Shown here piece by piece: positions 17,226 to 25,682 of a stretch of 64,000 nucleotides of DNA; position 1 is the stretch's first letter; each line of letters opens with the position of its first letter. Origin of the DNA: Acidaminobacter sp. JC074 (GTDB lineage: Bacteria > Bacillota > Clostridia > Peptostreptococcales > Acidaminobacteraceae); assembly GCF_022496765.1 (NCBI RefSeq), contig NZ_VANV01000014.1, positions 62,001 to 126,000 of the forward strand, given 5' to 3'. The notes under the pieces were generated by a model. It was not told the DNA's origin. It made no database searches and saw only the letters and a list, made by a program, of their open reading frames with translations. A program made the position numbers and the translations under genes.

Positions 17226-18404
17226 TTAACAGTCAGGCTTTTGCGCAGCAACATAGCCTGCTTTTGCTAAGATCTCAATGGCTCTTTCTTTATTAGCTTC
17301 ACTAATAAGAATCATTGGACCTGTACAACCCATACCAGATTCAGCATAGATTTTTTCTTTCCATAATGCTTCACAAGCATCCTCTAAATCTAATATGTCA
17401 ATGCCGTTAATATCAGCAGTAACCACTTCTTTTGGAGGCATAACTACTTCTTCAGTAGCTGCAGCTGGCGCTGCTTTATGGAAAGACTTTAAGATTTCAT
17501 CTAGACCAGCTTTTTTAGCTGCAGCAAATTCTGATTTTGCAACATCTAATAAACCACCTTTAGCTAAAGATGCAGCATATTTAATAGCATTTGCTACTAC
17601 TGGTACACCTGAAGCTCTTGATAAGATCAAGATTGCCTTATCATAATCTATTCCAATACCAGGACCATAGCCATAACCTAAGGCTTCATAGCTACCGCCT
17701 GTTGTATAAGATGAAAATACTTTCATCATGATATTTCCTGTTAGAGTATCAGTAACCATAACATCTACTGAACCCATTAATAAGTCGTTACCTCTCATAA
17801 CAGAACCACCATCAGCTCTTTTTGACTCACCAAAGTTGATTGGGTAACCATTATCAGATAACTCTCTTAAAGCTCTTTCAACACCACGTGCATTGTCAAC
17901 ATTTAAGATACCTACAGTTGGCTCTTTTTGGCCCATAGCTTTAGCAGCTACAATACCATATAAAGCATTCTTAACCATAGCTTCAGAACGATTTGTCGCT
18001 GAAGTACCTGTAGTTGTTGCAATAAACATTTCTTTACCAACAGCTGGTGTGATCACTCGACCTACAGTCGATACACCAATTGGGAAACTATAGTGCATTG
18101 TTACACAAGCTTGGATATAACCACTATCAAGTAATTCTTCCATTTTCTTATGCATTTCAGCTTCAGTTTGAACTTCTACAACTTCTAGCTCAGTATCTAC
18201 TTTTGGACCAATAAGTACGATTTCAAAGTCCGCAGCGTCTCTTGCAGCTAGTTCAGCACCTTGTACCAAGTTATCAGTACCATGCTCAGAACCTAAAGTT
18301 GTAATACCAACTCTCACTTTTGCACCAAATGAACCAGTTTCAATCGCATCAGCGATATCCATAAAAGTGTTTCCCAACATCTTCTTAATATTATTTTCAG
18401 ACAT
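17226..18404 (-). CDS. grdD: Glycine reductase complex component C, subunit alpha (GrdD)
   Basis: The 392-residue protein matches GrdD, the PlsX/phosphotransacetylase-like subunit of component C. With GrdC it converts the Se-carboxymethyl/acetyl intermediate on GrdA into acetyl phosphate. Cys360 in GMGCTGP near the C-terminus corresponds to the acetyl-carrying Cys described for the family. It is the last gene of the grd operon, 9 bases after grdC, with AGGAGTG before the ATG. Acetyl phosphate made here should feed ATP synthesis through acetate kinase, which is not in this window. Confidence 0.93.
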   Translation of the reverse strand: MSENNIKKMLGNTFMDIADAIETGSFGAKVRVGITTLGSEHGTDNLVQGAELAARDAADFEIVLIGPKVDTELEVVEVQTEAEMHKKMEELLDSGYIQACVTMHYSFPIGVSTVGRVITPAVGKEMFIATTTGTSATNRSEAMVKNALYGIVAAKAMGQKEPTVGILNVDNARGVERALRELSDNGYPINFGESKRADGGSVMRGNDLLMGSVDVMVTDTLTGNIMMKVFSSYTTGGSYEALGYGYGPGIGIDYDKAILILSRASGVPVVANAIKYAASLAKGGLLDVAKSEFAAAKKAGLDEILKSFHKAAPAAATEEVVMPPKEVVTADINGIDILDLEDACEALWKEKIYAESGMGCTGPMILISEANKERAIEILAKAGYVAAQKPDC

Positions 18405-18413
18405 TGTACACTC

Positions 18414-19949
18414 CTATTCTGCTAACATGTGCTTAGCGAAATCTCTCATAGCTTCAGCAACCATCTTATTTACTTCTTCTTTAGATACTGCTGATACTTC
18501 TTCTACTTTACCTGGGTTTCTTTCGATCATTACAGAAACACCATCAAATAAGTTTGTCATTCTTCCTAAGAATAATGAACCTTTACCAACGATCATAGCT
18601 CTATTAACATCACCAGTCGTCATATCATCTATTGCAAATCCTAAGTACGGAACGCCTGATGGAATGTGACCTTGAGTAGGTGCCCATCCTTGCATACCAT
18701 GCTTTTCACCAAATGTTTTTAAGTCAGCTCTTTCTAATTCTTTTCTCTTAACACCAAGTGCAGCGATCATTTTATAGTTCGCTTCTGGTACATCACCAGC
18801 ACCTGCAGGCTTAGTGATATCTGGGTTTTGCATTTCTACTGAGTACTTGTCAACATCAGTAATTTTTAAACCAGCAGCATCTAACGGCATAGTAATAAGT
18901 GATTGAATAACCGCTTGTGGAGACGAACCAGTTCCTACTGTATGTCTACCAATGTAGTCTGAAACTACCATAGGGTTAACACCATCATTAGCACTTATAA
19001 GCACTGCGAAACCACCTAATACATCTTCGATGATTGGCATTTCTTTCTTCACATGGTCTTTACCGTTCATACCTAACTTAGCAGTTGCACCACCTGCAAC
19101 GATTACTACGTTCTTGTATGTACCAGACTTAACAAGTGAAGCTGCAGAAATTAATGCATGAGTTGGAGCAGCACAGAAACCTCTTAAGTCAGATCCTGTT
19201 GCGTTTACAGCACCACATGCCTCAGCAATCGCCTTAGCAAAGTTACCGCCACCTCTTTGGTTCATGTCACCGCATGCTTCTTCAGAACATTCGATAACAT
19301 AATCAATGTCTTCAACGTTAATGTTGTTGTTTGCTACTAAGTGTTTAAATGCTAATACGCCAGAAGCCTTTACTACAAGGTTTTCAAACATAACGTGAGC
19401 ATTTAAGTTAGGGTCTACATCATGCGCCTTCTTAACACAACCAACTAACTTTTCGTTGTGGTAGATTGCTTCAGAATGATCAGCAACAGCTTCTTCAATC
19501 TCTGATAATTCAACACCTTCACCTAATTGTGCAAGTTCTTCCTCTGTAACTAATTTATGATCTGCATATTTCGCTTTAAATTCAGCAACAAAACCTTTTT
19601 CTAACATTACTAAGTCAAACACATCTGCATTCTTAAGCATAAGGATGAATTCTTCTTGAGGCATGATCTCACCAAATTTACCAAAACGATCTGCGTTTGG
19701 CACATCTTTACCAACCCATGGCTTTTCCATTTGGCCAAGCTCAGCTGGCGTCATGTTACCAATGTAAGTTTGGTTTGGCGCATAGTTTACCACTTCTTCA
19801 AAAGTTCTTAAGTGCTTTGGCACTGCTTTTAAGTAATCTGATTCTGGATTGACTCTCATCTCAACAGTTTGAGTCGTACCATTGTGCATAATCATATCTT
19901 GTGTATGCACTAATACATAACCCGCCGCTTTAATAACAGCATTATTCAT
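18414..19949 (-). CDS. grdC: Glycine reductase complex component C, subunit beta (GrdC)
   Basis: The 511-residue protein is the ketoacyl-synthase-III-like beta subunit of component C. Typical GrdC features are the TQTVEMRVNPESDYL start region, the YVIECSEEACGDMNQRGGGNFAKA segment and DLRGFCAAPTHALI. I use the ATG at 19949 because GGAGGTGTAGTG gives it better spacing than the GTG three bases earlier. It is separated from grdB by a hairpin (19988-20014) that may lower its expression relative to components A and B. Confidence 0.93.
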   Translation of the reverse strand: MNNAVIKAAGYVLVHTQDMIMHNGTTQTVEMRVNPESDYLKAVPKHLRTFEEVVNYAPNQTYIGNMTPAELGQMEKPWVGKDVPNADRFGKFGEIMPQEEFILMLKNADVFDLVMLEKGFVAEFKAKYADHKLVTEEELAQLGEGVELSEIEEAVADHSEAIYHNEKLVGCVKKAHDVDPNLNAHVMFENLVVKASGVLAFKHLVANNNINVEDIDYVIECSEEACGDMNQRGGGNFAKAIAEACGAVNATGSDLRGFCAAPTHALISAASLVKSGTYKNVVIVAGGATAKLGMNGKDHVKKEMPIIEDVLGGFAVLISANDGVNPMVVSDYIGRHTVGTGSSPQAVIQSLITMPLDAAGLKITDVDKYSVEMQNPDITKPAGAGDVPEANYKMIAALGVKRKELERADLKTFGEKHGMQGWAPTQGHIPSGVPYLGFAIDDMTTGDVNRAMIVGKGSLFLGRMTNLFDGVSVMIERNPGKVEEVSAVSKEEVNKMVAEAMRDFAKHMLAE

Positions 19950-19987
19950 CACTACACCTCCGTGATTCTACTTCAATTTTTTATAAA

Positions 19988-20014
19988 AATAGGGAGATTA
20001 AAAATCTCCCTATT
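19988..20014 (-). terminator. Intra-operon hairpin between grdB and grdC
   Basis: A perfect 12-bp stem (19988-19999 with 20003-20014) with a three-base loop is followed on the minus strand by TTTTATAAAA. It can act as a partial terminator or as a message-stabilising element between the selenoprotein genes and component C genes. Confidence 0.6.
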
Positions 20015-20021
20015 CTAATTT

Positions 20022-21332
20022 CTAGTCTTCGAATACTGTTTGCTCAGTAACTTCAACTGTTAATGCATTTAATGCTTTTTCTACAATTCTTCTTCTTACT
20101 TTTGTTTCTTCTTCTTCACTTAAGTTTGGATCACCAAGTGGATGAGGAATAGCAATAGCAGGAACGATTCTGTTTGCACCAACTGTTAATGAAATTGGTA
20201 CTACTGTACAGATGTGTACTACTGGAATACCTGATTCTTCGATACCCTTAACCATCGTTGCACCGCAACGAGTACAAGTGCCTCACGTAGAAGTTAGGAT
20301 TACAGCGTCAACACCATCAGCAATTAACTCTTTAGTGAACTCTCTAGCGAATGCTAATGAATTCTTAACTGAAGTACCATTACCTGTAGTTGTGTAGAAG
20401 TATTTGTATAACTCACCGATTTCGCCAGCAGCTTCTTTTTCTCTTAGAATATCAACTGGTAAAACTCTATCAGAGTCAGCATTACAGTAAACTGGGTCAA
20501 AACCACCATGAGCAGTCTCATAAGTTTCTGACGTTAAGTCGTTTACTGATGTAATGTCATATCTACCATAGTTTTGAGCAGATGAAGATGCGATTCTATC
20601 TGGGTTTCCTTTTGGAACGATACCGCCTGAAGTAACTAAAGCAATTTTAGCCTTAGATAAGTCAACGATAGCTTTTCCTGGCTCAACATTATCAAATGCA
20701 GGCATTGGATACTCAGTAACAAACTCAGTTCCTTTTAACTTAGAAACAAGCATGTCAACCGCTCTTTCAGCACCGATTTTTTCTTCAAAGATGTTTTTTC
20801 TAACACCTCTAGCTAAGTAACCCTCTTCAGCAGGAGTTCCAATAGCTTCACCCTTAGCAACTTTTAAAGTTAACTTACCTAAAGCAGGTACAGCTTTTCT
20901 CATAGTTGCAGCAGAGTTACCAGTTGCTACTGTGTATACAAATTTCTTGTACATATCAGCACCTGGGTTTTCTTCGTACATTGCAGTAACTGCTGGGATG
21001 TTAAGTACATCTTGTACTTCTTTTGACATAGCACCACAAGCTACACCATATCTACCAGCGTTGAATGCAGGACCTGCAACAAACACGTCTGCATTATATG
21101 ACTTAATCATATCAATAATTTCAGCTTTTACTTCATCGATGTTTTCGTTGAAGTAAGAGTCACCACAGATTACTGTAGCAACAATCTCTGCTTCCTCACC
21201 GAACGACTTGTTTAAAGCCATACCAGGACCTACGAAACCATCTCTGATTTCAGGCTTGATGTCAGCTTTTTCTTCGCCACCGATGCCAGCATAGAATTGA
21301 TTGATATAATGAACTACTCTTAATTTACTCAT
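20022..21332 (-). CDS. grdB: Glycine reductase component B gamma subunit, selenoprotein (GrdB)
   Basis: An in-frame TGA at 20283-20285 encodes selenocysteine at residue 350; the frame continues in STUGTCTRCG, the GrdB active site, to a stop at 20022. Starting from the ATG at 21332 (AGAGGTGG upstream, preferred over the GTG at 21341) the product is 436 residues, the usual GrdB length. GrdB binds glycine as a Schiff base with the GrdE-derived pyruvoyl subunit and transfers the carboxymethyl group to selenium. A perfect 6-bp hairpin with loop GGT begins 12 bases after the TGA, as expected for a bacterial SECIS. Gene callers will split this gene in two. Confidence 0.95.
20256..20270 (-). promoter_or_regulatory. 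bSECIS-like hairpin after the grdB UGA
   Basis: CGTTGC and GCAACG form a perfect stem with loop GGT, beginning 12 bases downstream of the UGA. Short UGA-proximal hairpins with G/U-containing loops recruit SelB in bacteria. Confidence 0.7.
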
Positions 21333-21403
21333 TTTATCCACCTCTAAACTCTTATATGCACGTTATCACGTTTATCCGATTTTACGGTAATTCTTTTATT
21401 TCC

Positions 21404-21422
21404 AATAGCTCCACGAGCTATT
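21404..21422 (-). repeat. Hairpin in the grdA-grdB spacer
   Basis: AATAGCT and AGCTATT flank a five-base loop in the spacer of about 165 bases between grdA and grdB. No T run follows, so message processing or stability is a better guess than termination. Confidence 0.5.
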
Positions 21423-21499
21423 CTTACAAATGATTTGGAATCAAAATGTTGCTATGCTACTCTGACGGGTTAGATCATTGTAACATTAATATTTAAATA

Positions 21500-21976
21500 C
21501 TATAAGTATTTACAGAACTCGTTTCTGATGTTGTTCATTTCAGTTTCAATTTCTTCAACTTCAAGAACCATTTCCATCATACCAACTTGCTCGTCGTAAA
21601 CATCAAAGTTTACAGCGTCTTTGAAAGTAGGCTCTACTGCATGGTATACAGTTAATCCTAGTTCAACACCTGCAAGCGAACCAGCGAAAGTTGGATCACC
21701 AGCAGTTACTGTTTCTGCAGCTAAACCTGCAGATTCTGCTTCAGCAGCACCGAAAACTACAACTACATTTTCTGCACCATGCTCTTCTGTTAATGCTTTA
21801 ACCCTATTTTGATTTTCCAAATCCATTGCGCCTGCAGCCGTTCAGACAAAACACTCTGTTGCTGAATAAACAACTTCTGCAGATGCAACTGTTTTAACAC
21901 ACTCTTCAATTGCTTGACCCGGTACACCGTCACGGTCACCGATAATGATTACTTTTTTATTTTCTAAAATATTCAT
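21500..21976 (-). CDS. grdA: Glycine/sarcosine/betaine reductase component A, selenoprotein (GrdA)
   Basis: The frame from the ATG at 21976 runs through an in-frame TGA at 21842-21844 (selenocysteine 45, in the redox motif CFVU) to a stop at 21500, giving 158 residues, normal for GrdA. The N-terminus [20 protein letters not shown] is family-typical. GrdA carries the carboxymethyl group on selenium and, after ketene-type transfer, forms a selenide-sulfide that thioredoxin reduces. Without recoding only the piece from 21826 would be called. The ATG at 21985 is too close to the AAAGG box. Confidence 0.95.
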
Positions 21977-22014
21977 TTCAGTCATCCTTTCGTTCTATTC
22001 GATTAGGCTAGAAA

Positions 22015-23301
22015 TTAGTAAGTTCTAGCAGTTAATTTATTAAATCCTAACTCGTTAGTAGCACCTGTGATGATTTGAATCTCAGCTACAATGCTACCAT
22101 CTTCTTTTAATGAACCAGCAAAACCACCAGCGATAGTGTCAGTATAGTCTAACATACCAATGATTCTGTCCATTGGAGGTAATGTGATAACTTCGTTAGC
22201 GTTACCGCCTGTAACAACCGCATCAGCAGCCTTGTCAGCATCAGCAAGTGATTGAGAACCACCATCTTGACCTGCATACTCATCTGTTACGATTACAGTC
22301 TTTACGCCTTTACCTTCAACTTTTTTACAGTTCATGATTAAGTCTGTATCTGGGTTACCGAAACCTTCCTGTGAAACGATTGCTCCGTCAAGACCCATGT
22401 ACTCAGTTAACTTAGCTGTCCAGTCAGAAGATCTTTCTTTATCAGCTAAGAATACGTTTTCATTTGTGATAATAACACCCATAAAGTTAATTTCTTTACC
22501 GTGTTGAGCATATAAGTTTTTAATGATTGGGTTGTTTAAGTGATGGTAAGTCGTGTTCTTGTCACATGCAGATACACAGTTACCGCTTAAGATCGCGCCG
22601 TCCATTACTTCAGTTGGATATAAGATTGTTGGAACAATTTTCTTAGCATCCACACCATACACGTAAGTATCATGTAATAAACCTTGAGTTTGAAGCATGT
22701 ATACGTATCCTACCTTTGGAAGTTCAGGATATTCGTTTGCTTGCTCAAATAATGGCTTAGTTTCGAATACTTCGATTTCGTCTGGTGTTAATTCTTTAGC
22801 TAACTCGCCTAAGTATAAACCAGCTGTTAAACCAGCATTTCTTGCTGCAGCTTCATACTCATATTGTGTTAAGCCTTCTTTTGGTTCAATAACAACTACA
22901 ACGTTGTTAAGCTTTGAGAATGGTGTATACTCAGCACCAACACCACTCATATCGATGATACCTTCTTGGAAACCAACGATCTTACCAGCAGTTACTACCG
23001 CTGCACCTTTTAGTACGTGAGTTCTACCTTCACCTACTGTTTTTACCTTGTTCTTCACGCCAGGGAAGATACCACCGTTGCCAGAAACTTTCACTCTTGG
23101 CTCAATAACATCTTTAACTGGTGTAATTCTTGTTGATTCACCTGGTTTAGCTAACTCAATGTTAATTTCAGCAATATGGTCGTCTTGTAATAGTAAATCT
23201 CTTAACTCAGCCTTATTTACATACAATGTACCATTTTCTACCTTACTAACATCCCCAAACTGAACATCTTTGATTATGATATGTCCTAGTTCTAAACGCA
23301 T
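22015..23301 (-). CDS. grdE: Glycine reductase component B proprotein (GrdE)
   Basis: This is the pyruvoyl-subunit precursor. With the ATG at 23301 (AGGAGG at 23310-23315, eight-base spacing) the protein has 428 residues, and the Asn-Cys in ILSGNCVSACDKN places the cleavage Cys at position 242, as reported for characterised GrdE. Self-cleavage there yields two peptides, one with an N-terminal pyruvoyl group that binds the amino group of glycine. The upstream GTG in the same frame overlaps the ribosome site and is not used. It lies between trxA and grdA in the operon. Confidence 0.95.
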   Translation of the reverse strand: MRLELGHIIIKDVQFGDVSKVENGTLYVNKAELRDLLLQDDHIAEINIELAKPGESTRITPVKDVIEPRVKVSGNGGIFPGVKNKVKTVGEGRTHVLKGAAVVTAGKIVGFQEGIIDMSGVGAEYTPFSKLNNVVVVIEPKEGLTQYEYEAAARNAGLTAGLYLGELAKELTPDEIEVFETKPLFEQANEYPELPKVGYVYMLQTQGLLHDTYVYGVDAKKIVPTILYPTEVMDGAILSGNCVSACDKNTTYHHLNNPIIKNLYAQHGKEINFMGVIITNENVFLADKERSSDWTAKLTEYMGLDGAIVSQEGFGNPDTDLIMNCKKVEGKGVKTVIVTDEYAGQDGGSQSLADADKAADAVVTGGNANEVITLPPMDRIIGMLDYTDTIAGGFAGSLKEDGSIVAEIQIITGATNELGFNKLTARTY

Positions 23302-23341
23302 GGATGCCACCTCCTAATATTTATAAACCACTTTATTTATC

Positions 23342-23378
23342 ATCTTGCAGGGTCCCCCAATTGAATCCCCTGCAAGAT
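23342..23378 (-). repeat. Strong hairpin between trxA and grdE
   Basis: An 11-bp perfect stem (23342-23352 with 23368-23378) fills the trxA-grdE spacer. No T run follows on the minus strand, so it is not a simple terminator. It may protect or mark the 5-prime end of the abundant grdE-A-B message. Confidence 0.6.
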
Positions 23379-23385
23379 AAACACA

Positions 23386-23703
23386 TTAGATATGTGCTTC
23401 GATCATGTTTTTGATGCCATCTTTTGAAGCATCGTCTTTTGTTACTTCGCCAACTTTTTCACCATCTTTGTAAAGAATGATTGTTGGTAAACCAAGAACT
23501 CTTTGAGAAATTGCTAATCTTCTAGCTTTCATTGTGTTTAACTTAGCGAACACAACTTTACCTTCGTATTCAGCAGCTAATGCTTCTACGTCTGGCATTA
23601 AAGCTTTACATGGCTCACAACCATCTGACCAGTAATCTACAAGTACAAAACCACTTGCATCTAATACGTTCTCTTGAAAGTTATCTTTATCTAGTACTAA
23701 CAT
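23386..23703 (-). CDS. trxA: Thioredoxin of the glycine reductase operon
   Basis: The 105-residue thioredoxin has the atypical active site DGCEPCKA rather than WCGPC. This is usual for thioredoxins encoded with glycine reductase, which serve as the direct electron donor to GrdA. It is flanked by trxB and grdE, and AGGAGGTTAGT precedes the ATG. Confidence 0.94.
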   Translation of the reverse strand: MLVLDKDNFQENVLDASGFVLVDYWSDGCEPCKALMPDVEALAAEYEGKVVFAKLNTMKARRLAISQRVLGLPTIILYKDGEKVGEVTKDDASKDGIKNMIEAHI

Positions 23704-23758
23704 ACTAACCTCCTTATATATTTAAGCTAAATGCTTACCTATCTTGTATAATCCACTC

Positions 23759-24703
23759 TTAGTGGAACTTGTTATCGATGTACTTTTCAGCTTGTACAGC
23801 AGCGATAGCGCCATCTGCAACAGCAGTTACTACTTGGCGTAATGTCTTTTGTCTAACATCACCAGCAGCGTATACACCTTCAACGTTTGTCTTCATATCA
23901 ACGTCAGTTAAAATGTAACCAGCTTTGTCTAATTCAATCTTATCTGTGAATAAACCAGTTTGAGGAATGTAACCTACGAATACGAATACACCCATTGTGC
24001 CATCATCTTCGTGAGCGTGATGCTCAGTTAACTCGCCAGTTTCTCTGTTTCTTAATACGATAGACTCTACCATACCGTCACCCTTAACTTCAGCAACTTC
24101 AGAATTCCAGATGATTTCAATCTTTTCATTCTTGAATGCTTTCTCTTGGATTGACTTAGCAGCTCTTAACTCACCTCTTCTGTGAACTAAAGTTACTTTT
24201 CTAGCAAACTTAGTTAAGAACATTGCTTCTTCTACTGCAGTGTCACCACCACCGATTGCGAATACTTCGAAATCAGTAAAGAAGTCAGCGTCACATGTAG
24301 CACAGTAAGAAACACCTTTACCAGTTAATTCTTGCTCGCCTGGGCAACCTAATTTTCTTGGAGAAGCACCAGTAGCAATGATTACTGCTCTTGCTTGGTA
24401 TTCAGCTTCTTCACACTTAACAACTTTGATGTCACCTTCTAAGTTAACATCTACTACAGTAGCTTTAACTCTTTCAGCACCAAACTCTTCAGTTTGAGCA
24501 ACCATTCTAGCGATTAGAGAAGGACCAGTTTCTTCCTCAACACCACCAGGGTAGTTAGCAACTTCATCAGTTGTTACGATTTGTCCACCATTTCTGTCTT
24601 TCTCAATGATTAAAGCAGACATCTTAGCTCTTGCAGCATATAGACCAGCAGCTAAACCTGCAGGACCAGCGCCGATGATGATTACATCATATAACTTGCT
24701 CAT
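23759..24703 (-). CDS. trxB: Thioredoxin reductase
   Basis: The 314-residue flavoprotein has an FAD motif (IIGAGPAGLAAGLYAARA), the redox-active CATC in SYCATCDADFF, and an NAD(P)H motif (IGGGDTAVEEA). The C-terminal AAGDVRQKTLRQVVTA motif closes the FAD site. It reduces the operon thioredoxin. Its ATG overlaps the grdX stop codon (ATGA). Confidence 0.96.
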   Translation of the reverse strand: MSKLYDVIIIGAGPAGLAAGLYAARAKMSALIIEKDRNGGQIVTTDEVANYPGGVEEETGPSLIARMVAQTEEFGAERVKATVVDVNLEGDIKVVKCEEAEYQARAVIIATGASPRKLGCPGEQELTGKGVSYCATCDADFFTDFEVFAIGGGDTAVEEAMFLTKFARKVTLVHRRGELRAAKSIQEKAFKNEKIEIIWNSEVAEVKGDGMVESIVLRNRETGELTEHHAHEDDGTMGVFVFVGYIPQTGLFTDKIELDKAGYILTDVDMKTNVEGVYAAGDVRQKTLRQVVTAVADGAIAAVQAEKYIDNKFH

Positions 24704-25098
24704 TTTAATCCTCCTGTAATTAACACTCCAGCTGATTCGATTGCACCTTTTATAAGGCCAAAATCAATCAGTCTAAAATCATCTAAAATCTTTTCAGGCC
24801 AATCTTTCACTTCATGGTTGTTTAAAAACTTTTCAGTTACTTCAATGGCACTGTCAATCATCATTAATGATTCCACATCTAATGGACCTGTTTCCTTTGA
24901 CATCATAACAGATTTGAAAGGTGTTTCATTAGGCTTTATACTCCCTGTTAAGGGGTGCGTTAAGAGTTTGGCACCTTTGTGTACACGATCTCTACAATAT
25001 CTCAGCACATCGAGAAATTTGTACGCCTCAAAATATTCTATTTCAATGTCATCTTTATATGTATTATATACAGATTCATTATTTGTAATAATAATCAT
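24700..25098 (-). CDS. grdX: GrdX family protein
   Basis: The ATG at 25098 follows GAAAGGACAATC and gives a 132-residue protein beginning MIIITNNESVYNTY, as in GrdX proteins; the longer frame would read into the riboswitch terminator. GrdX has no proven activity but regularly opens grd operons. It is the first gene behind the glycine riboswitch and overlaps trxB by four bases. Confidence 0.88.
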   Translation of the reverse strand: MIIITNNESVYNTYKDDIEIEYFEAYKFLDVLRYCRDRVHKGAKLLTHPLTGSIKPNETPFKSVMMSKETGPLDVESLMMIDSAIEVTEKFLNNHEVKDWPEKILDDFRLIDFGLIKGAIESAGVLITGGLK

Positions 25099-25149
25099 GA
25101 TTGTCCTTTCTAAAAACATCCTCTTCATACCCAATAGATTATGTTTAAA

Positions 25150-25192
25150 TCGAAAATAAAAAAAGGAAATGACAAATAAGCTTGCCACTTCC
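25150..25192 (-). terminator. Riboswitch terminator before grdX
   Basis: An 11-bp stem (25165-25175 with 25182-25192, two G-U pairs on the minus strand) is followed by TTTTTTTATTTT. It sits directly after the second glycine aptamer, so it is the expression platform. Confidence 0.8.
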
Positions 25193-25197
25193 TCTGT

Positions 25198-25374
25198 TAA
25201 TAACCTGAGAGTTTCTTCCTTCCTTAAAAGGAATTGCCCCGTCGGTGCAAATTCTATTTGCTTTCCAGAGATCTGTCAAAAACCGGTCCTTTTGCCTGAG
25301 AAATTCACTGTATACGGGCGTGTATACAACTTATGCCTTCGGCGGCTCCAATGAGCTCTCTCCCTGTTTCGTCA
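25198..25374 (-). ncRNA. Tandem glycine riboswitch
   Basis: The minus strand shows both aptamers of the gcvT-type element. The first runs from GGGAGAGAGCTC through GCCGCCGAAGGC to TCTCAGGCAAAAGGACCG. After a short linker the second runs from ATCTCTGGAAAG through CACCGACGGGGCAA to AACTCTCAGGTTA. A promoter lies upstream and a terminator downstream. Glycine binding should prevent termination and turn on glycine reduction; the on-direction is inferred from known glycine riboswitches of catabolic operons. Confidence 0.93.
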
Positions 25375-25422
25375 TTCAGAATCTTCATATGAAATTTTCG
25401 TCTTCTGATTTGTTACACGTTG

Positions 25423-25451
25423 ATTATATATAATTAATTCTCAAAATGCAA
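25423..25451 (-). promoter_or_regulatory. Promoter of the grd operon
   Basis: On the minus strand TATAAT (25423-25428) stands 17 bases after TTGCAT (25446-25451). Transcription would begin near 25416, about 45 bases before the first aptamer. Confidence 0.65.
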
Positions 25452-25512
25452 GAAAAAGAATGATATATTTTTGTCAAAATTAAAAAAAATCACGAAAAAT
25501 GCATTTTTTCTA

Positions 25513-25524
25513 GAAAACGTTTTC
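25513..25524. promoter_or_regulatory. cre-like palindrome upstream of the grd promoter
   Basis: GAAAACGTTTTC is a perfect palindrome that matches 12 of 14 positions of the CcpA cre consensus when one flanking base is counted on each side. It lies about 60 bases upstream of the -35 element. Confidence 0.4.
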
Positions 25525-25644
25525 CTTTTTGACAATAATTGGATGAAAATTAGTAGGTTATACACCTAAATAAGCAGATTGTGTTATATTACTTAGACCA
25601 CTGAAACAACTAGCGTTGAGCAATTTTTTTCCCAGTAAAATCGG

Positions 25645-25676
25645 GACAAAAAAAGGCCAACTGAAAGTCAGTTGGC
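25645..25676 (-). terminator. Terminator of the Na/Pi transporter gene
   Basis: A perfect 9-bp stem (25656-25664 with 25668-25676) with a three-base loop is followed on the minus strand by CCTTTTTTTGT. Confidence 0.85.
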
Positions 25677-25682
25677 ACTAGT

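Noticed and set aside
20022-21341. Reading grdB as two genes or as a frameshifted pseudogene
   Set aside because: The two pieces are in the same frame, separated only by a TGA at the known selenocysteine site with a following hairpin.
24700-25188. Longer grdX start at 25188
   Set aside because: It would begin inside the riboswitch terminator stem; the ATG at 25098 has a ribosome site and the known GrdX N-terminus.
25169-25433. Two overlapping plus-strand frames of about 61 codons
   Set aside because: They lie on the opposite strand of the glycine riboswitch and have no coding features.
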